Positions 8,338 through 17,192 of a stretch of 43,610 nucleotides of DNA are shown here, piece after piece (positions within the stretch are counted from its first letter, which is position 1; every line of letters begins with the position of its first letter). The notes below the pieces were generated by a model. That model had not been told where the DNA came from and searched no databases. It saw only the letters and a list, made by a program, of their open reading frames with translations. Source of the DNA: an uncultured Bacteroidales bacterium (lineage in GTDB: Bacteria; Bacteroidota; Bacteroidia; Bacteroidales; UBA932); NCBI GenBank assembly GCA_944326225.1, contig CALVDI010000016.1:1-43610 (forward strand), given 5' to 3'. A program made the position numbers and the translations under genes.

Positions 8338-9675
8338 TTATTCAACTATATTGCCCAGCAGGGTGGCTGACGTGCAGCTCTCCACTGCTACGCGGACGTA
8401 TTCTCCCGGCCTGTGTCCGAGAGCCGGGAACACACACACCTTGTTGGAGGAGGTGCGTCCGAAGAGCGAGCCGCTGTCACGTTTGGAGGCACCTTCTATC
8501 AGGACCTCGTATGTGCTGCCTATGCACTCCCGGTTGCGTTCCAGGGAGATGGCGCTCTGCAGCTCTATGATCTCGTTGAGACGGCGCGTCTTGACCTCCG
8601 TCGGCACATCATCGGGAAAATGTCTTGCGGCCTTTGTCCCCGGCCTCTGGGAGTACTGGAACATGAACGCGCTGTCGTATCTGACCCGGCGCATGAGTTC
8701 CAGAGTGGCCTGGTGGTCCTCCTCGGTTTCTGAACAGAAGCCGGCTATGATGTCGGTGGTTATGGCAGCGTCGGGGACTATCTCATGAATCTTCGCGATT
8801 CTCTCCAGATAACTTTCAACGGTATATTTGCGGTTCATCTTCTCCAGCATACGGTCGCTTCCGGACTGGACCGGAAGATGGATGTGTGTGCAGATGTTGG
8901 GGTACATGGCCATGGAGTACAGTACGGCGTTGCCCATGTCCTTGGGATGTGAGGTGGAGAAACGCACTCTCAGATCAGGGGCGATGAGGGCCACCAGCTC
9001 TATGAGCTGCGCGAAAGTGACGGTCTCGGTGGGATTCTCCGGATTCTTCCAGAGGTAGGAGTCCACATTCTGCCCGAGCAGGTTGACTTCCTTGTAGCCG
9101 GCCTTGTACAGGTTCCCGGCCTCGCGCACTATCGACTGCGGATCGCGGCTGCGCTCGGCACCGCGCACGTAAGGTACGATACAGTAGGTACACATATTGT
9201 TGCAGCCCCTCATGATGGAGATGAAGGAGGTGACTCCGTTCCTGTCGGTGCGCACCGGCTCTATGTCGGCGTAGGTCTCTTTCATGGACAGTGCTGTGTC
9301 TATCTGCTTGTCTCCGCTCTCTTCCAGCCTGAGCAGCATAGCCGGCAGTTCCCGGTATGTATCCGGACCGGCCACAATGTCCACGGCCGGATGAGAGAGC
9401 AGCTCCTGCTTCAGCCTCTCCGCCATGCAGCCCAGGACTCCGACCCTTACAATCCTCTTTTTCTTCTCCTGGAGGAACCGGTCGAGCCGGCCCCATACCC
9501 TCTGCTCCGCATTGTCCCTTATCGAGCATGTGTTGACCAGAATCAGGTCCGCCTCTTCCAGACTTCCGCAGGGGGAGTATCCGTGTGCCCCCAGAATGGA
9601 AAGCACCACTTCGCTGTCGTAGACATTCATCTGACAGCCGTAAGTCTCTATGAACAGTCTTTTATTATTTCCCAT
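8338..9675 (-). CDS. miaB: tRNA-2-methylthio-N6-dimethylallyladenosine synthase
   Basis: A 445-residue radical-SAM methylthiotransferase that adds the ms2 group to i6A37 of tRNAs reading UNN codons. The N-terminal UPF0004 domain has the cluster cysteines in YGCQMN, NTCSIRD and LGCMAE. The radical-SAM CxxxCxxC motif is GCNNMCTYC, followed by PYVRGAERSR. LPVQSGSDRML and a C-terminal TRAM domain ending LLGNIVE complete the architecture. MiaB is preferred over MtaB or RimO from RGCNNMCTYCIVPYVRG. The start codon lies only 7 nt after a consensus -7 element, so the message may be almost leaderless. Confidence 0.96.
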   Translation of the reverse strand: MGNNKRLFIETYGCQMNVYDSEVVLSILGAHGYSPCGSLEEADLILVNTCSIRDNAEQRVWGRLDRFLQEKKKRIVRVGVLGCMAERLKQELLSHPAVDIVAGPDTYRELPAMLLRLEESGDKQIDTALSMKETYADIEPVRTDRNGVTSFISIMRGCNNMCTYCIVPYVRGAERSRDPQSIVREAGNLYKAGYKEVNLLGQNVDSYLWKNPENPTETVTFAQLIELVALIAPDLRVRFSTSHPKDMGNAVLYSMAMYPNICTHIHLPVQSGSDRMLEKMNRKYTVESYLERIAKIHEIVPDAAITTDIIAGFCSETEEDHQATLELMRRVRYDSAFMFQYSQRPGTKAARHFPDDVPTEVKTRRLNEIIELQSAISLERNRECIGSTYEVLIEGASKRDSGSLFGRTSSNKVCVFPALGHRPGEYVRVAVESCTSATLLGNIVE

Positions 9676-9682
9676 ACATCCG

Positions 9683-9690
9683 CAAAGATA
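9683..9690 (-). promoter_or_regulatory. -7 promoter element for miaB
   Basis: Minus-strand TATCTTTG lies 7 nt before the miaB ATG. It sits 8 bp from the oppositely directed -7 element at 9699-9706, so the two promoters are back to back. Confidence 0.65.
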
Positions 9691-9698
9691 ACTTTTTA

Positions 9699-9706
9699 TA
9701 TCTTTG
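9699..9706 (+). promoter_or_regulatory. -7 promoter element for the lipoprotein/SPOR operon
   Basis: TATCTTTG lies 22 nt before the ATG at 9729, in the spacer shared with miaB. Confidence 0.7.
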
Positions 9707-9728
9707 TCGGTGCAAACAGCAGAGAATT

Positions 9729-10193
9729 ATGAGAAGAATTGTGCTTTTACTGGTCTCGGCCCTTCTGGCAGCAGGGTGCGCTGAATACAGGCAGATATCC
9801 GTGGAAAATGTCGCCCTGGCCGGATTCCGGTTCAACGGGACCTCGTCGGCGACTATAGATCTGGATGCTGATGTATGCAATCCTACTGCGCATGTTATCT
9901 CCATTGATGAGGTGGATGCGGTACTTTTCAGGGAAGGCAAGGAATTTGCGAGATTTACCCTGGAGGATACACCTTCTGCACCGGCGGATACCTGCAGCAA
10001 GGTGCGGATTCCGGTAAGGGCATCGGTGATGGACCCCATATCCATCATTTCTGCCGGCCTGAACCTGAGCAGTTGGAATCTGGACGATCTGGTGGTGGAC
10101 GGCAGGATAGTGGTAAAGTCGGATGCCGGCTACAAGAAGACTTTCAGGATGAAGAAGACTCCGGTAAAGGATATATTGAGGATGATAAAATGA
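9729..10193 (+). CDS. LEA14-like lipoprotein
   Basis: A 154-residue exported protein. A type II signal peptide of about 17 residues ends in the lipobox LLAAGC, so Cys17 should be lipidated. The rest resembles the water-stress/LEA type 2 immunoglobulin-like fold: alternating strands with the short motif CNPTAHVISIDEVD, then a KVRIPVRASV strand. The molecular role of such periplasmic LEA-2 lipoproteins is not known. The stop overlaps the next start (ATGA at 10190-10193), so it is translationally coupled to the SPOR protein. Confidence 0.75.
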   Translation: MRRIVLLLVSALLAAGCAEYRQISVENVALAGFRFNGTSSATIDLDADVCNPTAHVISIDEVDAVLFREGKEFARFTLEDTPSAPADTCSKVRIPVRASVMDPISIISAGLNLSSWNLDDLVVDGRIVVKSDAGYKKTFRMKKTPVKDILRMIK

Positions 10194-10690
10194 AGGTTAT
10201 GAGAAAATATTTGATACTTGCGGCCGTGCTTCTGGCATCTGCGCCTGTTATGCGGGCGGAGGAGTTTCCGGCTGATTCGGTGCTGACTGCCACAGATACC
10301 CTGTCTCTTCAGGATTCGGTGGCTGAGAGCATATATATGTCGTATGACAGTCTGATGACATATCTCGGGGATGCGGTGAGGATGAGCGACTATCTGGAGA
10401 AGGCCCTGGACAGTCAGGTCGAAAAGAACAGGGCGCGCAAAGTACAGGGTTACAGAGTCAGGATATATTTTGACAACAGTCAGGACGCAAGGCAGATATC
10501 GGAACAGATTGTGGACTCATTCTCGGTGCGCCATCCCGGTGTACCGGTGTACAGAAGTTACGACAATCCATATTTTAAGGTGACTGTCGGGGAGTTCCGC
10601 TCAAGATCAGATGCAATGAGGTTTCTTGAGGCGATCCGGGAAGAATATCCTACGGTATTCCTCGTTAAAGAATCTTTCTCCACCATTTAG
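10190..10690 (+). CDS. SPOR-domain periplasmic protein
   Basis: A 166-residue protein with a signal peptide (hydrophobic residues 6-20, predicted cut after MRA) and a C-terminal SPOR-like domain of about 70 residues. The domain reads YRVRIYFDNSQDARQISEQI, then YFKVTVGEFRSRSDAMRFLE and YPTVFLVKE, with the alternating strand/helix pattern of SPOR. SPOR domains bind denuded peptidoglycan glycans at division sites. The start is set by the 4-bp overlap with the upstream lipoprotein gene; longer in-frame reading lies inside that gene. Its 3' end overlaps glsB by 26 bp, tail to tail. Confidence 0.8.
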   Translation: MKVMRKYLILAAVLLASAPVMRAEEFPADSVLTATDTLSLQDSVAESIYMSYDSLMTYLGDAVRMSDYLEKALDSQVEKNRARKVQGYRVRIYFDNSQDARQISEQIVDSFSVRHPGVPVYRSYDNPYFKVTVGEFRSRSDAMRFLEAIREEYPTVFLVKESFSTI

Positions 10691-11633
10691 GCCTGAATCT
10701 GGCTGCAACGGCCCGCAGTGCCTCCTGCATGGGAGCAAGGTGCCGTTCTTTTTTCTCCGGATATATGTCCCCCATATTGACGAGTATACCGGTCTCCTCC
10801 ACATTTCCGAATCCGGGATTGACGGCCGTCCCGAATACCTTCATCGAGGGAGACAGGTTCATGTAGGAGTTGATCAGCGGCGGGATGAACTCTCCGTTCT
10901 GCCGTATCTCCTTTTGAAGCACTTTGTATGCATCCCGATACTCCAAATCCTTGAATATCTCCTGATAGTACTTGTTGCCGCTGTCGTAATCTATGGCCTG
11001 TACCGGTGTGACCAGACCGTCCGGGTCTCCGAAATACTTGTGCAGGAAGTTTAGCAGAGTATTTCTTGCACGCAGGTTGTAGGATGTGTACATGGTAACC
11101 TTCCCGAAGAAATACTTGTAGTGACTGTACTTCAGCATCAGCGCACCAAGTCCGTCCCACAGATTGTCCAAAGCGTAGATGCCCTTTCTCTTCATGTTGA
11201 CATTCTGATAGTTGGGCTGGATGAAAGAGCGTCCCAGCTCAATGGTGAACGGCATATAGTCGTGTATGAACTCGTCAGAGAAGCGGAATATCTCGCTTGT
11301 GGCCATCTTCTCTGGAGAGATGCCGCCGCAGAGGATGTACCTGTAGCCTCCAAGTATCTCATTGTCGTGCGGATCCCAGACTATCAGCTGGCGGTAGTAG
11401 TCCACGGGGTCCGTGTCGAACCGGTCCAGGTCGCAGTCCTTGCCCGAGCCTCCTCCGGCCAGGCGGAAAGATATCTCCCTGAGCCGGCCTATCTCCTGCA
11501 TGATGTTGGGCGAGTCCTTGTAGGTCACCTCATAGAGTTCATTGTCGCCCTTGCGTGTGGTACGGATGTACTTGGCGGCTGTAAGCTCACGGCGTATGAG
11601 CTTTCTGTCAACGGGTTTGATTACAGGTTGCAT
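10665..11633 (-). CDS. glsB: GNAT-type N-acyltransferase, GlsB-like (glycine lipid synthesis)
   Basis: A 322-residue protein of the acetyltransferase family often labelled hemolysin-like. Recognisable parts are LREISFRLAGGGSG, the strand ILGGYRYILCGG, FTIELGRSFIQPNYQ and ALDNLWDGLGALMLKY. In Bacteroides thetaiotaomicron the homologous GlsB transfers a 3-hydroxy fatty acid to glycine, the first step of glycine lipid synthesis. The assignment here rests on the family and on the adjacent acyltransferase gene, which overlaps it by 26 bp upstream exactly as expected for glsA-glsB. No membrane helix is obvious; it probably acts at the inner leaflet. Confidence 0.85.
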   Translation of the reverse strand: MQPVIKPVDRKLIRRELTAAKYIRTTRKGDNELYEVTYKDSPNIMQEIGRLREISFRLAGGGSGKDCDLDRFDTDPVDYYRQLIVWDPHDNEILGGYRYILCGGISPEKMATSEIFRFSDEFIHDYMPFTIELGRSFIQPNYQNVNMKRKGIYALDNLWDGLGALMLKYSHYKYFFGKVTMYTSYNLRARNTLLNFLHKYFGDPDGLVTPVQAIDYDSGNKYYQEIFKDLEYRDAYKVLQKEIRQNGEFIPPLINSYMNLSPSMKVFGTAVNPGFGNVEETGILVNMGDIYPEKKERHLAPMQEALRAVAARFRPKWWRKIL

Positions 11634-12444
11634 AGCTGGTCTGTCTTATGATGTCGCACCACTCCTTGTGGGTGTGTTCCCCGGTAAGGGCGGTGTACGG
11701 TATCGGTTCTCCTATATACAGGTCAAATGCCGAGCCTTTCTTGCGGAACATCTCGTCGGGCAGCAGGAACGTCTCGATATTGACCTTTATGCCAAGTCTT
11801 TTCCGCAGATTGGCGAGGCGGTAGAAACGTCTGGAGTTCTCTCCGGAGAAGAACATCGGAACGATGTCCCTGCGGCTCTCTATGGCTTTCGAGACAAAGG
11901 TCTTCTTCCAGTCCAGATCGGTCACTTTCCCCTTTATGAGTCTGGAGCACAGTCCGGCAGGGAAGTAGAGTATCTGCGAGTCCGAGCCGAATGTCTCCTG
12001 GAACATCAGGGTATTGTCGTGCCTCATCCTGCCGTACTTGTTGACGGGTACGAAGACGGGGGCCAGCGGCTTGATGTACATAAGCAGGTCGTTCACTATG
12101 AACTTCACGTTCCCGAAGCTGCTGCCTATGTAGGAGATGAGTATCATGCCGTCCAGACCTCCCAGAGGATGATTGGACACGAATATGTACCGTCCGTCAG
12201 GGGCCGGCCGTTTCCCGGAGAAATGAACCCGGTAGCTGACATCCAGGTCCTTGAGGATGTGAGTGGCGAACTCTACGCCGGTGTATTCCCGGTTCTCCAG
12301 GAGCAGCCGGTTGATCTCGTCCTGATGGATGATCTTCTTGATATAATTGATTACGCAGCGGGGCAGGCGGTCCGCCAGTTTCTGACTTTTGCCGCGTATG
12401 ACTTTTTCTATATCGACAGACAAGATGTTGCTTTCTGAGTCCAT
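11608..12444 (-). CDS. glsA: PlsC-type O-acyltransferase, GlsA-like (glycine lipid synthesis)
   Basis: A 278-residue acyltransferase with a PlsC-like active site: FVSNHPLGGLDGM with His92 and Asp98. The spacing is H-x5-D rather than the usual H-x4-D, as I recall being typical of this hemolysin-associated branch. It is followed by FIVNDLLMYIKPL and FVPVNKYG, then FPAGLCSR in place of the PEGTR-like block. In B. thetaiotaomicron GlsA adds the second, ester-linked fatty acid to the N-acylglycine made by GlsB. It is first in a two-gene operon with glsB (26-bp overlap), with its own -7 element 17 nt before the start. Confidence 0.87.
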   Translation of the reverse strand: MDSESNILSVDIEKVIRGKSQKLADRLPRCVINYIKKIIHQDEINRLLLENREYTGVEFATHILKDLDVSYRVHFSGKRPAPDGRYIFVSNHPLGGLDGMILISYIGSSFGNVKFIVNDLLMYIKPLAPVFVPVNKYGRMRHDNTLMFQETFGSDSQILYFPAGLCSRLIKGKVTDLDWKKTFVSKAIESRRDIVPMFFSGENSRRFYRLANLRKRLGIKVNIETFLLPDEMFRKKGSAFDLYIGEPIPYTALTGEHTHKEWCDIIRQTSYATCNQTR

Positions 12445-12461
12445 ATCTGAGAAACTTGGTA

Positions 12462-12469
12462 CAAATATA
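12462..12469 (-). promoter_or_regulatory. -7 promoter element for glsAB
   Basis: Minus-strand TATATTTG lies 17 nt before the glsA ATG and 13 bp from the divergent rpoN element. Confidence 0.65.
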
Positions 12470-12482
12470 AAATTTTTATTCT

Positions 12483-12490
12483 TATCTTTG
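12483..12490 (+). promoter_or_regulatory. -7 promoter element for rpoN
   Basis: TATCTTTG lies only 9 nt before the rpoN ATG at 12500, predicting a very short 5' leader. Confidence 0.65.
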
Positions 12491-12499
12491 AAGTCAGTT

Positions 12500-13909
12500 A
12501 TGTTAAAACAGGGATTACAACAAAAATTGCAGCAGGGGCTCTCCCCGCTTCAGATACAGACCATAAAACTTCTGGAACTTCCCACTCTTGAGCTTGAGCA
12601 GAGAATCAAGAAAGAGCTGGAGGAGAATCCGGTGCTTGACGAGGCGGCTCCTTCGGAAGAATCCGAGGACGGAGAACCCAAGAACGTATCTCTGAGCGAC
12701 TACAATCAGGACGATTCTACTCCGTCCTACCGTCTGTATGTCAACAATCAGGGCAAGGACCTGAAGCCTCAGTACAATACATTCTCGGTGAAGGAGAGTT
12801 TTCATCAGAACCTGGAGATGCAGCTGGGTTACAGCGATCTGAAAGGGGATGACAGGAAGATAGCCATGTTCGTTATCGGCAGTATAGACGATGACGGCTA
12901 CCTGCGCAGGGACATAGAGTCCCTTACGGATGATATTGCATTCCGCCTCAATATAGAGACCACCCCGGAGCATGTGGAGAGGATATTGAAGGTGATTCAG
13001 GAGTTTGAGCCGGTAGGAGTGGGAGCCCGGGATCTGAGGGAATGTCTGCTGCTGCAGCTCCGTGTCAAGGAGCAGACTCCGGAGAGGAAACGGGCGGAGG
13101 AGATACTGGAAAATTATTTCGAGGAGTTCTCGCGCAAGCATTACGATAAGATAATGGCCAGGACAGGGATGAGCAAGGACGAGCTGAAGGATGCCATGGA
13201 TGAGATAGTCCATCTTAATCCCCGCCCTGGTGGTCAGATAGATGACTCGTATGTAGAGCAGGCCCAGCAGATAGTGCCTGATTTCATACTGGAGAACAAG
13301 GATGGAGAACTGATACTCACCATGCCCAAGTTCTCGGTGCCTGAATTGCGGGTCAATAAAAGATATGCGGACCTGCTGATGAACTCGGCGACTTCTTCCG
13401 GTAAAGGTGGCAAGGAGGCCGTGTCGTTCGTCAAACAGAAACTTGATTCGGCCAAATGGTTCGTCGAGGCCATTAAGCAGAGGCAGAATACTCTGTACAA
13501 TACCATGAAGGCGATACTTGATTTCCAGCATGATTTCTTCATGGACGGAGATGATACAAAGCTCAGACCCATGGTCCTGAAAAATATCGCCGAAAAGACA
13601 GGGCTGGACATTTCGACCATATCAAGGGTCGTGAACTGTAAGTATATACAGACCAATTTCGGGGTGTATCCCCTGAAATATTTCTTCTCGGAGGGCATGA
13701 GGACTGAAAGCGGTGACGAGGTATCCACCCGTGAGATAAAAAGGGTCCTGTCAGAGAGTATTGCAGCCGAGAATAAGAAAAAGCCCCTCACTGATGAGGA
13801 GCTTGTAAATGTTCTCTCGCAGAAAGGCTATAAGGTGGCCCGGCGGACTGTTGCCAAATACCGCGAGCAGCTCAATATTCCTATCGCCAGGATGCGCAAG
13901 GAGATCTAG
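12500..13909 (+). CDS. rpoN: RNA polymerase sigma-54 factor
   Basis: A 469-residue sigma-54. The N-terminal activator-interacting region I is glutamine and leucine rich (LKQGLQQKLQQGLSPLQIQT). The core-binding region has FEPVGVGARDLRECLLLQL and NPRPGG. The DNA-binding part includes TGLDISTISRVVNCKYIQT for the -12 helix and the RpoN box ARRTVAKYRE near the C terminus. Sigma-54 needs AAA+ enhancer-binding activators; none is encoded in this window. The start fits the family N terminus MLKQ. The final bases overlap the upp stop through a shared CTAG. Confidence 0.96.
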   Translation: MLKQGLQQKLQQGLSPLQIQTIKLLELPTLELEQRIKKELEENPVLDEAAPSEESEDGEPKNVSLSDYNQDDSTPSYRLYVNNQGKDLKPQYNTFSVKESFHQNLEMQLGYSDLKGDDRKIAMFVIGSIDDDGYLRRDIESLTDDIAFRLNIETTPEHVERILKVIQEFEPVGVGARDLRECLLLQLRVKEQTPERKRAEEILENYFEEFSRKHYDKIMARTGMSKDELKDAMDEIVHLNPRPGGQIDDSYVEQAQQIVPDFILENKDGELILTMPKFSVPELRVNKRYADLLMNSATSSGKGGKEAVSFVKQKLDSAKWFVEAIKQRQNTLYNTMKAILDFQHDFFMDGDDTKLRPMVLKNIAEKTGLDISTISRVVNCKYIQTNFGVYPLKYFFSEGMRTESGDEVSTREIKRVLSESIAAENKKKPLTDEELVNVLSQKGYKVARRTVAKYREQLNIPIARMRKEI

Positions 13910-14559
13910 AGCTTGTCTCCGAATGCCAGATCACCGGCATCTCCCAGTCCGGGAACGATGTAGGATTTGTTGGTCAGCTCTTCGTCTATGGCACCCACCC
14001 ACAGTGTGACATCCTTGTGCGGCAGGTTCTTGGAGAGGTATTCCACTCCGTAGCAGCTGGCTATCGGGCACACAAAATGCGTGGCGGAAGGAGTTCCGTC
14101 CTCGATGAGTTTGTGATATGCGAGTACAAGTGACGCTCCTGTTGCCAGCATGGTGTCTGCGATGATCAGAACCTTGCCGTCTATGGACGGGCAGGTACAG
14201 TATTCCAGTTTTATGTCGAACTTGTTGTCCTTGCCGTATTTGCGGTAGGCGGCGATGAATGCGTTCTGAGCCTTGTCAAAGTAGTTGAGCAGGCCGTTGT
14301 GCAGAGGGAGACCGGCACGGAGAATGGTCGCGAGGACTATGTCGTCACCGGGAACGCTGCACTGGGCTATCCCTAGAGGGGTAGTGACGTCTTTGAGGCT
14401 GTAGCTCAAGGTCTTGCTTATCTCGTATGCGAAGATCTCGCCTATACGCTCCAGATTGCGGCGGAATCTCATGTGGTTCTTCTGGACATCCTTGTCCCGG
14501 ATCTCTGCGATGAACTGGTTCAGAACGGAGTTGCCGTCACTTAGATTGATGATAGTCAT
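13906..14559 (-). CDS. upp: Uracil phosphoribosyltransferase
   Basis: A 217-residue enzyme converting uracil and PRPP to UMP in pyrimidine salvage. It shows ATILRAGLPLHNGLLNYF, the PRPP loop VLIIADTMLATGASL, and the uracil-binding C-terminal part YIVPGLGDAGDLAFG. It is tail to tail with rpoN (4-bp overlap). Its promoter element (14574-14581) sits just after the radC stop. Confidence 0.95.
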   Translation of the reverse strand: MTIINLSDGNSVLNQFIAEIRDKDVQKNHMRFRRNLERIGEIFAYEISKTLSYSLKDVTTPLGIAQCSVPGDDIVLATILRAGLPLHNGLLNYFDKAQNAFIAAYRKYGKDNKFDIKLEYCTCPSIDGKVLIIADTMLATGASLVLAYHKLIEDGTPSATHFVCPIASCYGVEYLSKNLPHKDVTLWVGAIDEELTNKSYIVPGLGDAGDLAFGDKL

Positions 14560-14573
14560 AGATGATTTTTCAG

Positions 14574-14581
14574 CAAATATA
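14574..14581 (-). promoter_or_regulatory. -7 promoter element for upp
   Basis: Minus-strand TATATTTG lies 14 nt before the upp ATG, between radC and upp. Confidence 0.6.
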
Positions 14582-14589
14582 GCAGAATT

Positions 14590-15264
14590 TTACTGACCTT
14601 CATCACAGAAACTGTAATATCTGTCACCAGCGATGATGATGTGGTCCAGTAAGGAGATGTCCAGCAGTTCTGCGGCATCCTTGAGCAGAAGGGTCTGCTT
14701 GCGGTCCATCTCGCTGGGAACGGGATTGCCGGAAGGATGGTTGTGAACAAGAATGATCGCACTTGCCAGCTTGTCCACGGCTTTCCGTATGATGACTCTT
14801 GCATCCATGACGGTTGCGCTTACTCCGCCGATGCTGACCCTCTCCTTGCCTATGATCCTGTTGGCCCGGTTGAGGAACAGCACCCAGCATTCCTCGTGCT
14901 GGAGATTGCGCAGCATGGGCATGAATATCCGCGCGGCCGCTCTGGAGGAGGTGACCGCATTTCCTTTATTTGACGGTTCGTTCTGCAGTCTTACAGCCAG
15001 CTCGAACATGGCCTTTAGCCGTGCGGCCTTGGCCTCGCCTATGCCCGGGACAGAGCACAGCCGGTCGAATGACATGTGCGACAGCGTATTCAGCGAATTG
15101 TCAGACTGAGCCAGCAGGTCTCTGGACAGTTCTATCGCGCTTTTGTTTCTGGTGCCGGAGTTTATAAGTATTGCAAGCAATTCGGAATCGCTAAGAGAGG
15201 CCGCTCCCGACACATACATCTTCTCTCTCGGCCTGTCGTCTATTTTCCAGTCGTTGATGCTCAT
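14590..15264 (-). CDS. radC: RadC family protein (JAB/MPN+ domain)
   Basis: A 224-residue protein. An N-terminal helix-hairpin-helix region (LCSVPGIGEAKAARLKA) precedes the JAB/MPN+ domain, whose zinc motif H-x-H-x7-S-x2-D is complete in LVHNHPSGNPVPSEMD. RadC was named for DNA repair, but its biochemical role is unsettled. This is the chromosomal full-length form rather than the shorter version found on mobile elements. It is downstream of rpsT, separated by a terminator. Confidence 0.95.
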   Translation of the reverse strand: MSINDWKIDDRPREKMYVSGAASLSDSELLAILINSGTRNKSAIELSRDLLAQSDNSLNTLSHMSFDRLCSVPGIGEAKAARLKAMFELAVRLQNEPSNKGNAVTSSRAAARIFMPMLRNLQHEECWVLFLNRANRIIGKERVSIGGVSATVMDARVIIRKAVDKLASAIILVHNHPSGNPVPSEMDRKQTLLLKDAAELLDISLLDHIIIAGDRYYSFCDEGQ

Positions 15265-15267
15265 AAA

Positions 15268-15300
15268 ACAAAAAAACTTCCCGTCAAAGTTCGGGAAGTT
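15268..15300 (-). terminator. Rho-independent terminator between rpsT and radC
   Basis: AACTTCCCG (15275-15283) and CGGGAAGTT (15292-15300) form a 9-bp stem with an 8-nt loop. Both flanks are A or T runs, so it can work in both directions. Its main use should be to end the tRNA-Glu/rpsT transcript. Confidence 0.85.
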
Positions 15301-15332
15301 TTTTCGATATCTGTGACCAGAAACGTAAAAAC

Positions 15333-15584
15333 TTATAATTTGTTTACGTAAACTGTTATTCCGCTCTTGAGATTGGCCGCCTTGTTCTTGTGGATTACAT
15401 TAATCTTGGCGAGTTTGTCAATCATAGAGGATACTTTGGGAAGAAGCGCTGCGGCTGCTTCCTTGTCTGTAGTGTTTCTGAGCGCCCTGATGGCGTTGCG
15501 TGTTGTCCTTGCATAATAACGGTTATGCAATCTGCGTGTCTCGCTCTGACGATTACGCTTGTCTGCTGATGCGTGATTTGCCAT
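15333..15584 (-). CDS. rpsT: 30S ribosomal protein S20
   Basis: An 83-residue basic helical protein matching bS20 end to end: [18 protein letters not shown] at the start, then [29 protein letters not shown]. It binds the 16S rRNA 5' domain. It starts 23 nt after the 3' end of the upstream tRNA-Glu gene with no separate -7 element visible, so it may be read from the tRNA promoter. A terminator follows. Confidence 0.96.
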   Translation of the reverse strand: MANHASADKRNRQSETRRLHNRYYARTTRNAIRALRNTTDKEAAAALLPKVSSMIDKLAKINVIHKNKAANLKSGITVYVNKL

Positions 15585-15607
15585 TTTAAATCTTTTTTTT
15601 ATTTTTG

Positions 15608-15679
15608 TAGTGGATAGGGGAATCGAACCCCTATTGCAAGAATGAAAATCTTGAGTCCTAACCGTTAGACGAATCCACC
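15608..15679 (-). tRNA. tRNA-Glu (anticodon TTC)
   Basis: A 72-nt cloverleaf on the minus strand. The acceptor pairs GGTGGAT with ATCCACT (one G-U) and discriminator A. The D arm contains GTCTAACGGTTAGGAC. The anticodon stem CAAGA/TCTTG holds the loop TTTTCAT with anticodon TTC (codon GAA). The T arm reads AGGGGTTCGATTCCCCT. The 3' CCA is not encoded. It lies between gltX and rpsT with its own -7 element. Confidence 0.96.
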
Positions 15680-15691
15680 AATTTGGGAGTG

Positions 15692-15699
15692 CAAAGATA
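15692..15699 (-). promoter_or_regulatory. -7 promoter element for tRNA-Glu(TTC)
   Basis: Minus-strand TATCTTTG lies 12 nt before the mature tRNA and just after the gltX stop. The sequence between, GCACTCCCAAA, is repeated before the second tRNA-Glu. Confidence 0.7.
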
Positions 15700-15703
15700 G
15701 AGA

Positions 15704-17167
15704 TTATTTTCCATCTACCAAATTTTTCTTATCTATCAGGCTGATGCCGTTTTCAAGCCGTCTCAGAGACTCGTCCCGTCCCAGAAGATACAGGATATCA
15801 ATGGCTCCGCCCGGTGTCGCAAGCAGTCCTGACAGGGACAGGCGCACGGGCCAGGTCAGCGGCCCCAGCTTCAGACCCAGGCTGCCGGCCAGTTCCGTAA
15901 GTGTGGCCAGAAGTGTCTCTTCAGACCAGTCCTGCACTGCGCTCAGGCAGTCTATGGCGTGTCTGAGTATGGCGGAAGAGGTCTCCAGGGTGGACTTGTT
16001 CTTCTTGTTGATGAATAGTTCCGTGTCGTAATCCGGAAGTTGGAAGAGGAAGGCGATCTTTTCCGGGATATCGGACATCTTGCTGATGCGGGACTGGAGC
16101 AGTGAGGCCAGTTTCCTCCATTTCGGCTCGAGGAACGTGCCTTCTATCCTTGCGTATGGCAGGGCCATGCGGATGAACTCTTCCGGGTCCATCATGCTTA
16201 TGTGCTGGCCATTGACCCAGTCCAGCTTCTGATAGTCGAAGACTGCGGGGCTCTTGTGTACGCCGGCGATGGAGAACTGGGCGATAAGACCGTCCATGGA
16301 GAATATCTCCTGCTCGGTCTTGGGAGACCAGCCCAGCAGTGCGATATAGTTGATGATGCCCTCGGGCAGGTAGCCCTGCTCCACCAGGGCCTGGAAGCTC
16401 ACCGCACCGTGCCGTTTGGAGAGCTTGCTGATAGAGCCGTCCGGATTCTTGCCGTTGATGATAGGCAGGTGGATGTACTCGGGCCTCTCCCAGCCGAAAG
16501 CGTCGTAGAGCAGCAGATACTTGGGGTTGGAGGACAGGTACTCGGAGCCGCGGATGATGTGGGTGATGTGCATCAGATGGTCGTCCACGACATTGGCGAA
16601 ATTGTATGTGGGCATTCCGTCGCTCTTGAGCAGTACCTGATCGTCAAGGGTAGAGTTCTCGACGGATATCTCTCCGTAGACCATGTCGTTCCATGAAGTG
16701 CTGCCCTCCAGCGGGATTCTCTGGCGGATGACGTAGGGTTTTCCTGCAGCCAGCTGCGCCTCCACTTCCTCCTTGCTCAGGTTGCGGCAGTGACGGTCAT
16801 AGCCTTCCATGGATTCGGACTCTTTCTCTCCTTTCTGGCAGAAGCAGTAGTAGGCCGCGCCTTTCTCCACCAGCTCCATCGCGAACTCCCGGTACATGCC
16901 CTTGCGCTCGCTCTGGACGTAGGGACCGTATTCACCTCCGATATCAGGACCCTCGTCATGATAGAGCCTGGCTGTTTTCAGAGTGTCGTAGATGACATCC
17001 ACGGCACCTTCTACATAGCGGCCCTGGTCGGTGTCCTCGATTCTGAGTATGAATTTTCCGTTCTGGGATTTTGCAAAGAGATATGCAAACAGCGCCGTAC
17101 GCAGATTCCCGATATGCATATAGCCTGTGGGACTGGGCGCAAATCGTGTTCTGATTGTTTCACTCAT
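15704..17167 (-). CDS. gltX: Glutamyl-tRNA synthetase
   Basis: A 487-residue class I synthetase that charges tRNA-Glu. The HIGH-type motif is in [19 protein letters not shown] at the N terminus, and the KMSKS-type loop is [10 protein letters not shown]. Other family segments are [22 protein letters not shown] and [11 protein letters not shown]. The C-terminal anticodon-binding domain is complete. It is flanked on both sides by tRNA-Glu genes on the same strand, starting 25 bp after the CTC tRNA, so enzyme and substrate genes form one cluster. Confidence 0.97.
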   Translation of the reverse strand: MSETIRTRFAPSPTGYMHIGNLRTALFAYLFAKSQNGKFILRIEDTDQGRYVEGAVDVIYDTLKTARLYHDEGPDIGGEYGPYVQSERKGMYREFAMELVEKGAAYYCFCQKGEKESESMEGYDRHCRNLSKEEVEAQLAAGKPYVIRQRIPLEGSTSWNDMVYGEISVENSTLDDQVLLKSDGMPTYNFANVVDDHLMHITHIIRGSEYLSSNPKYLLLYDAFGWERPEYIHLPIINGKNPDGSISKLSKRHGAVSFQALVEQGYLPEGIINYIALLGWSPKTEQEIFSMDGLIAQFSIAGVHKSPAVFDYQKLDWVNGQHISMMDPEEFIRMALPYARIEGTFLEPKWRKLASLLQSRISKMSDIPEKIAFLFQLPDYDTELFINKKNKSTLETSSAILRHAIDCLSAVQDWSEETLLATLTELAGSLGLKLGPLTWPVRLSLSGLLATPGGAIDILYLLGRDESLRRLENGISLIDKKNLVDGK

Positions 17168-17192
17168 TATGTTAAGGGGAAAAAAGAAGAAG

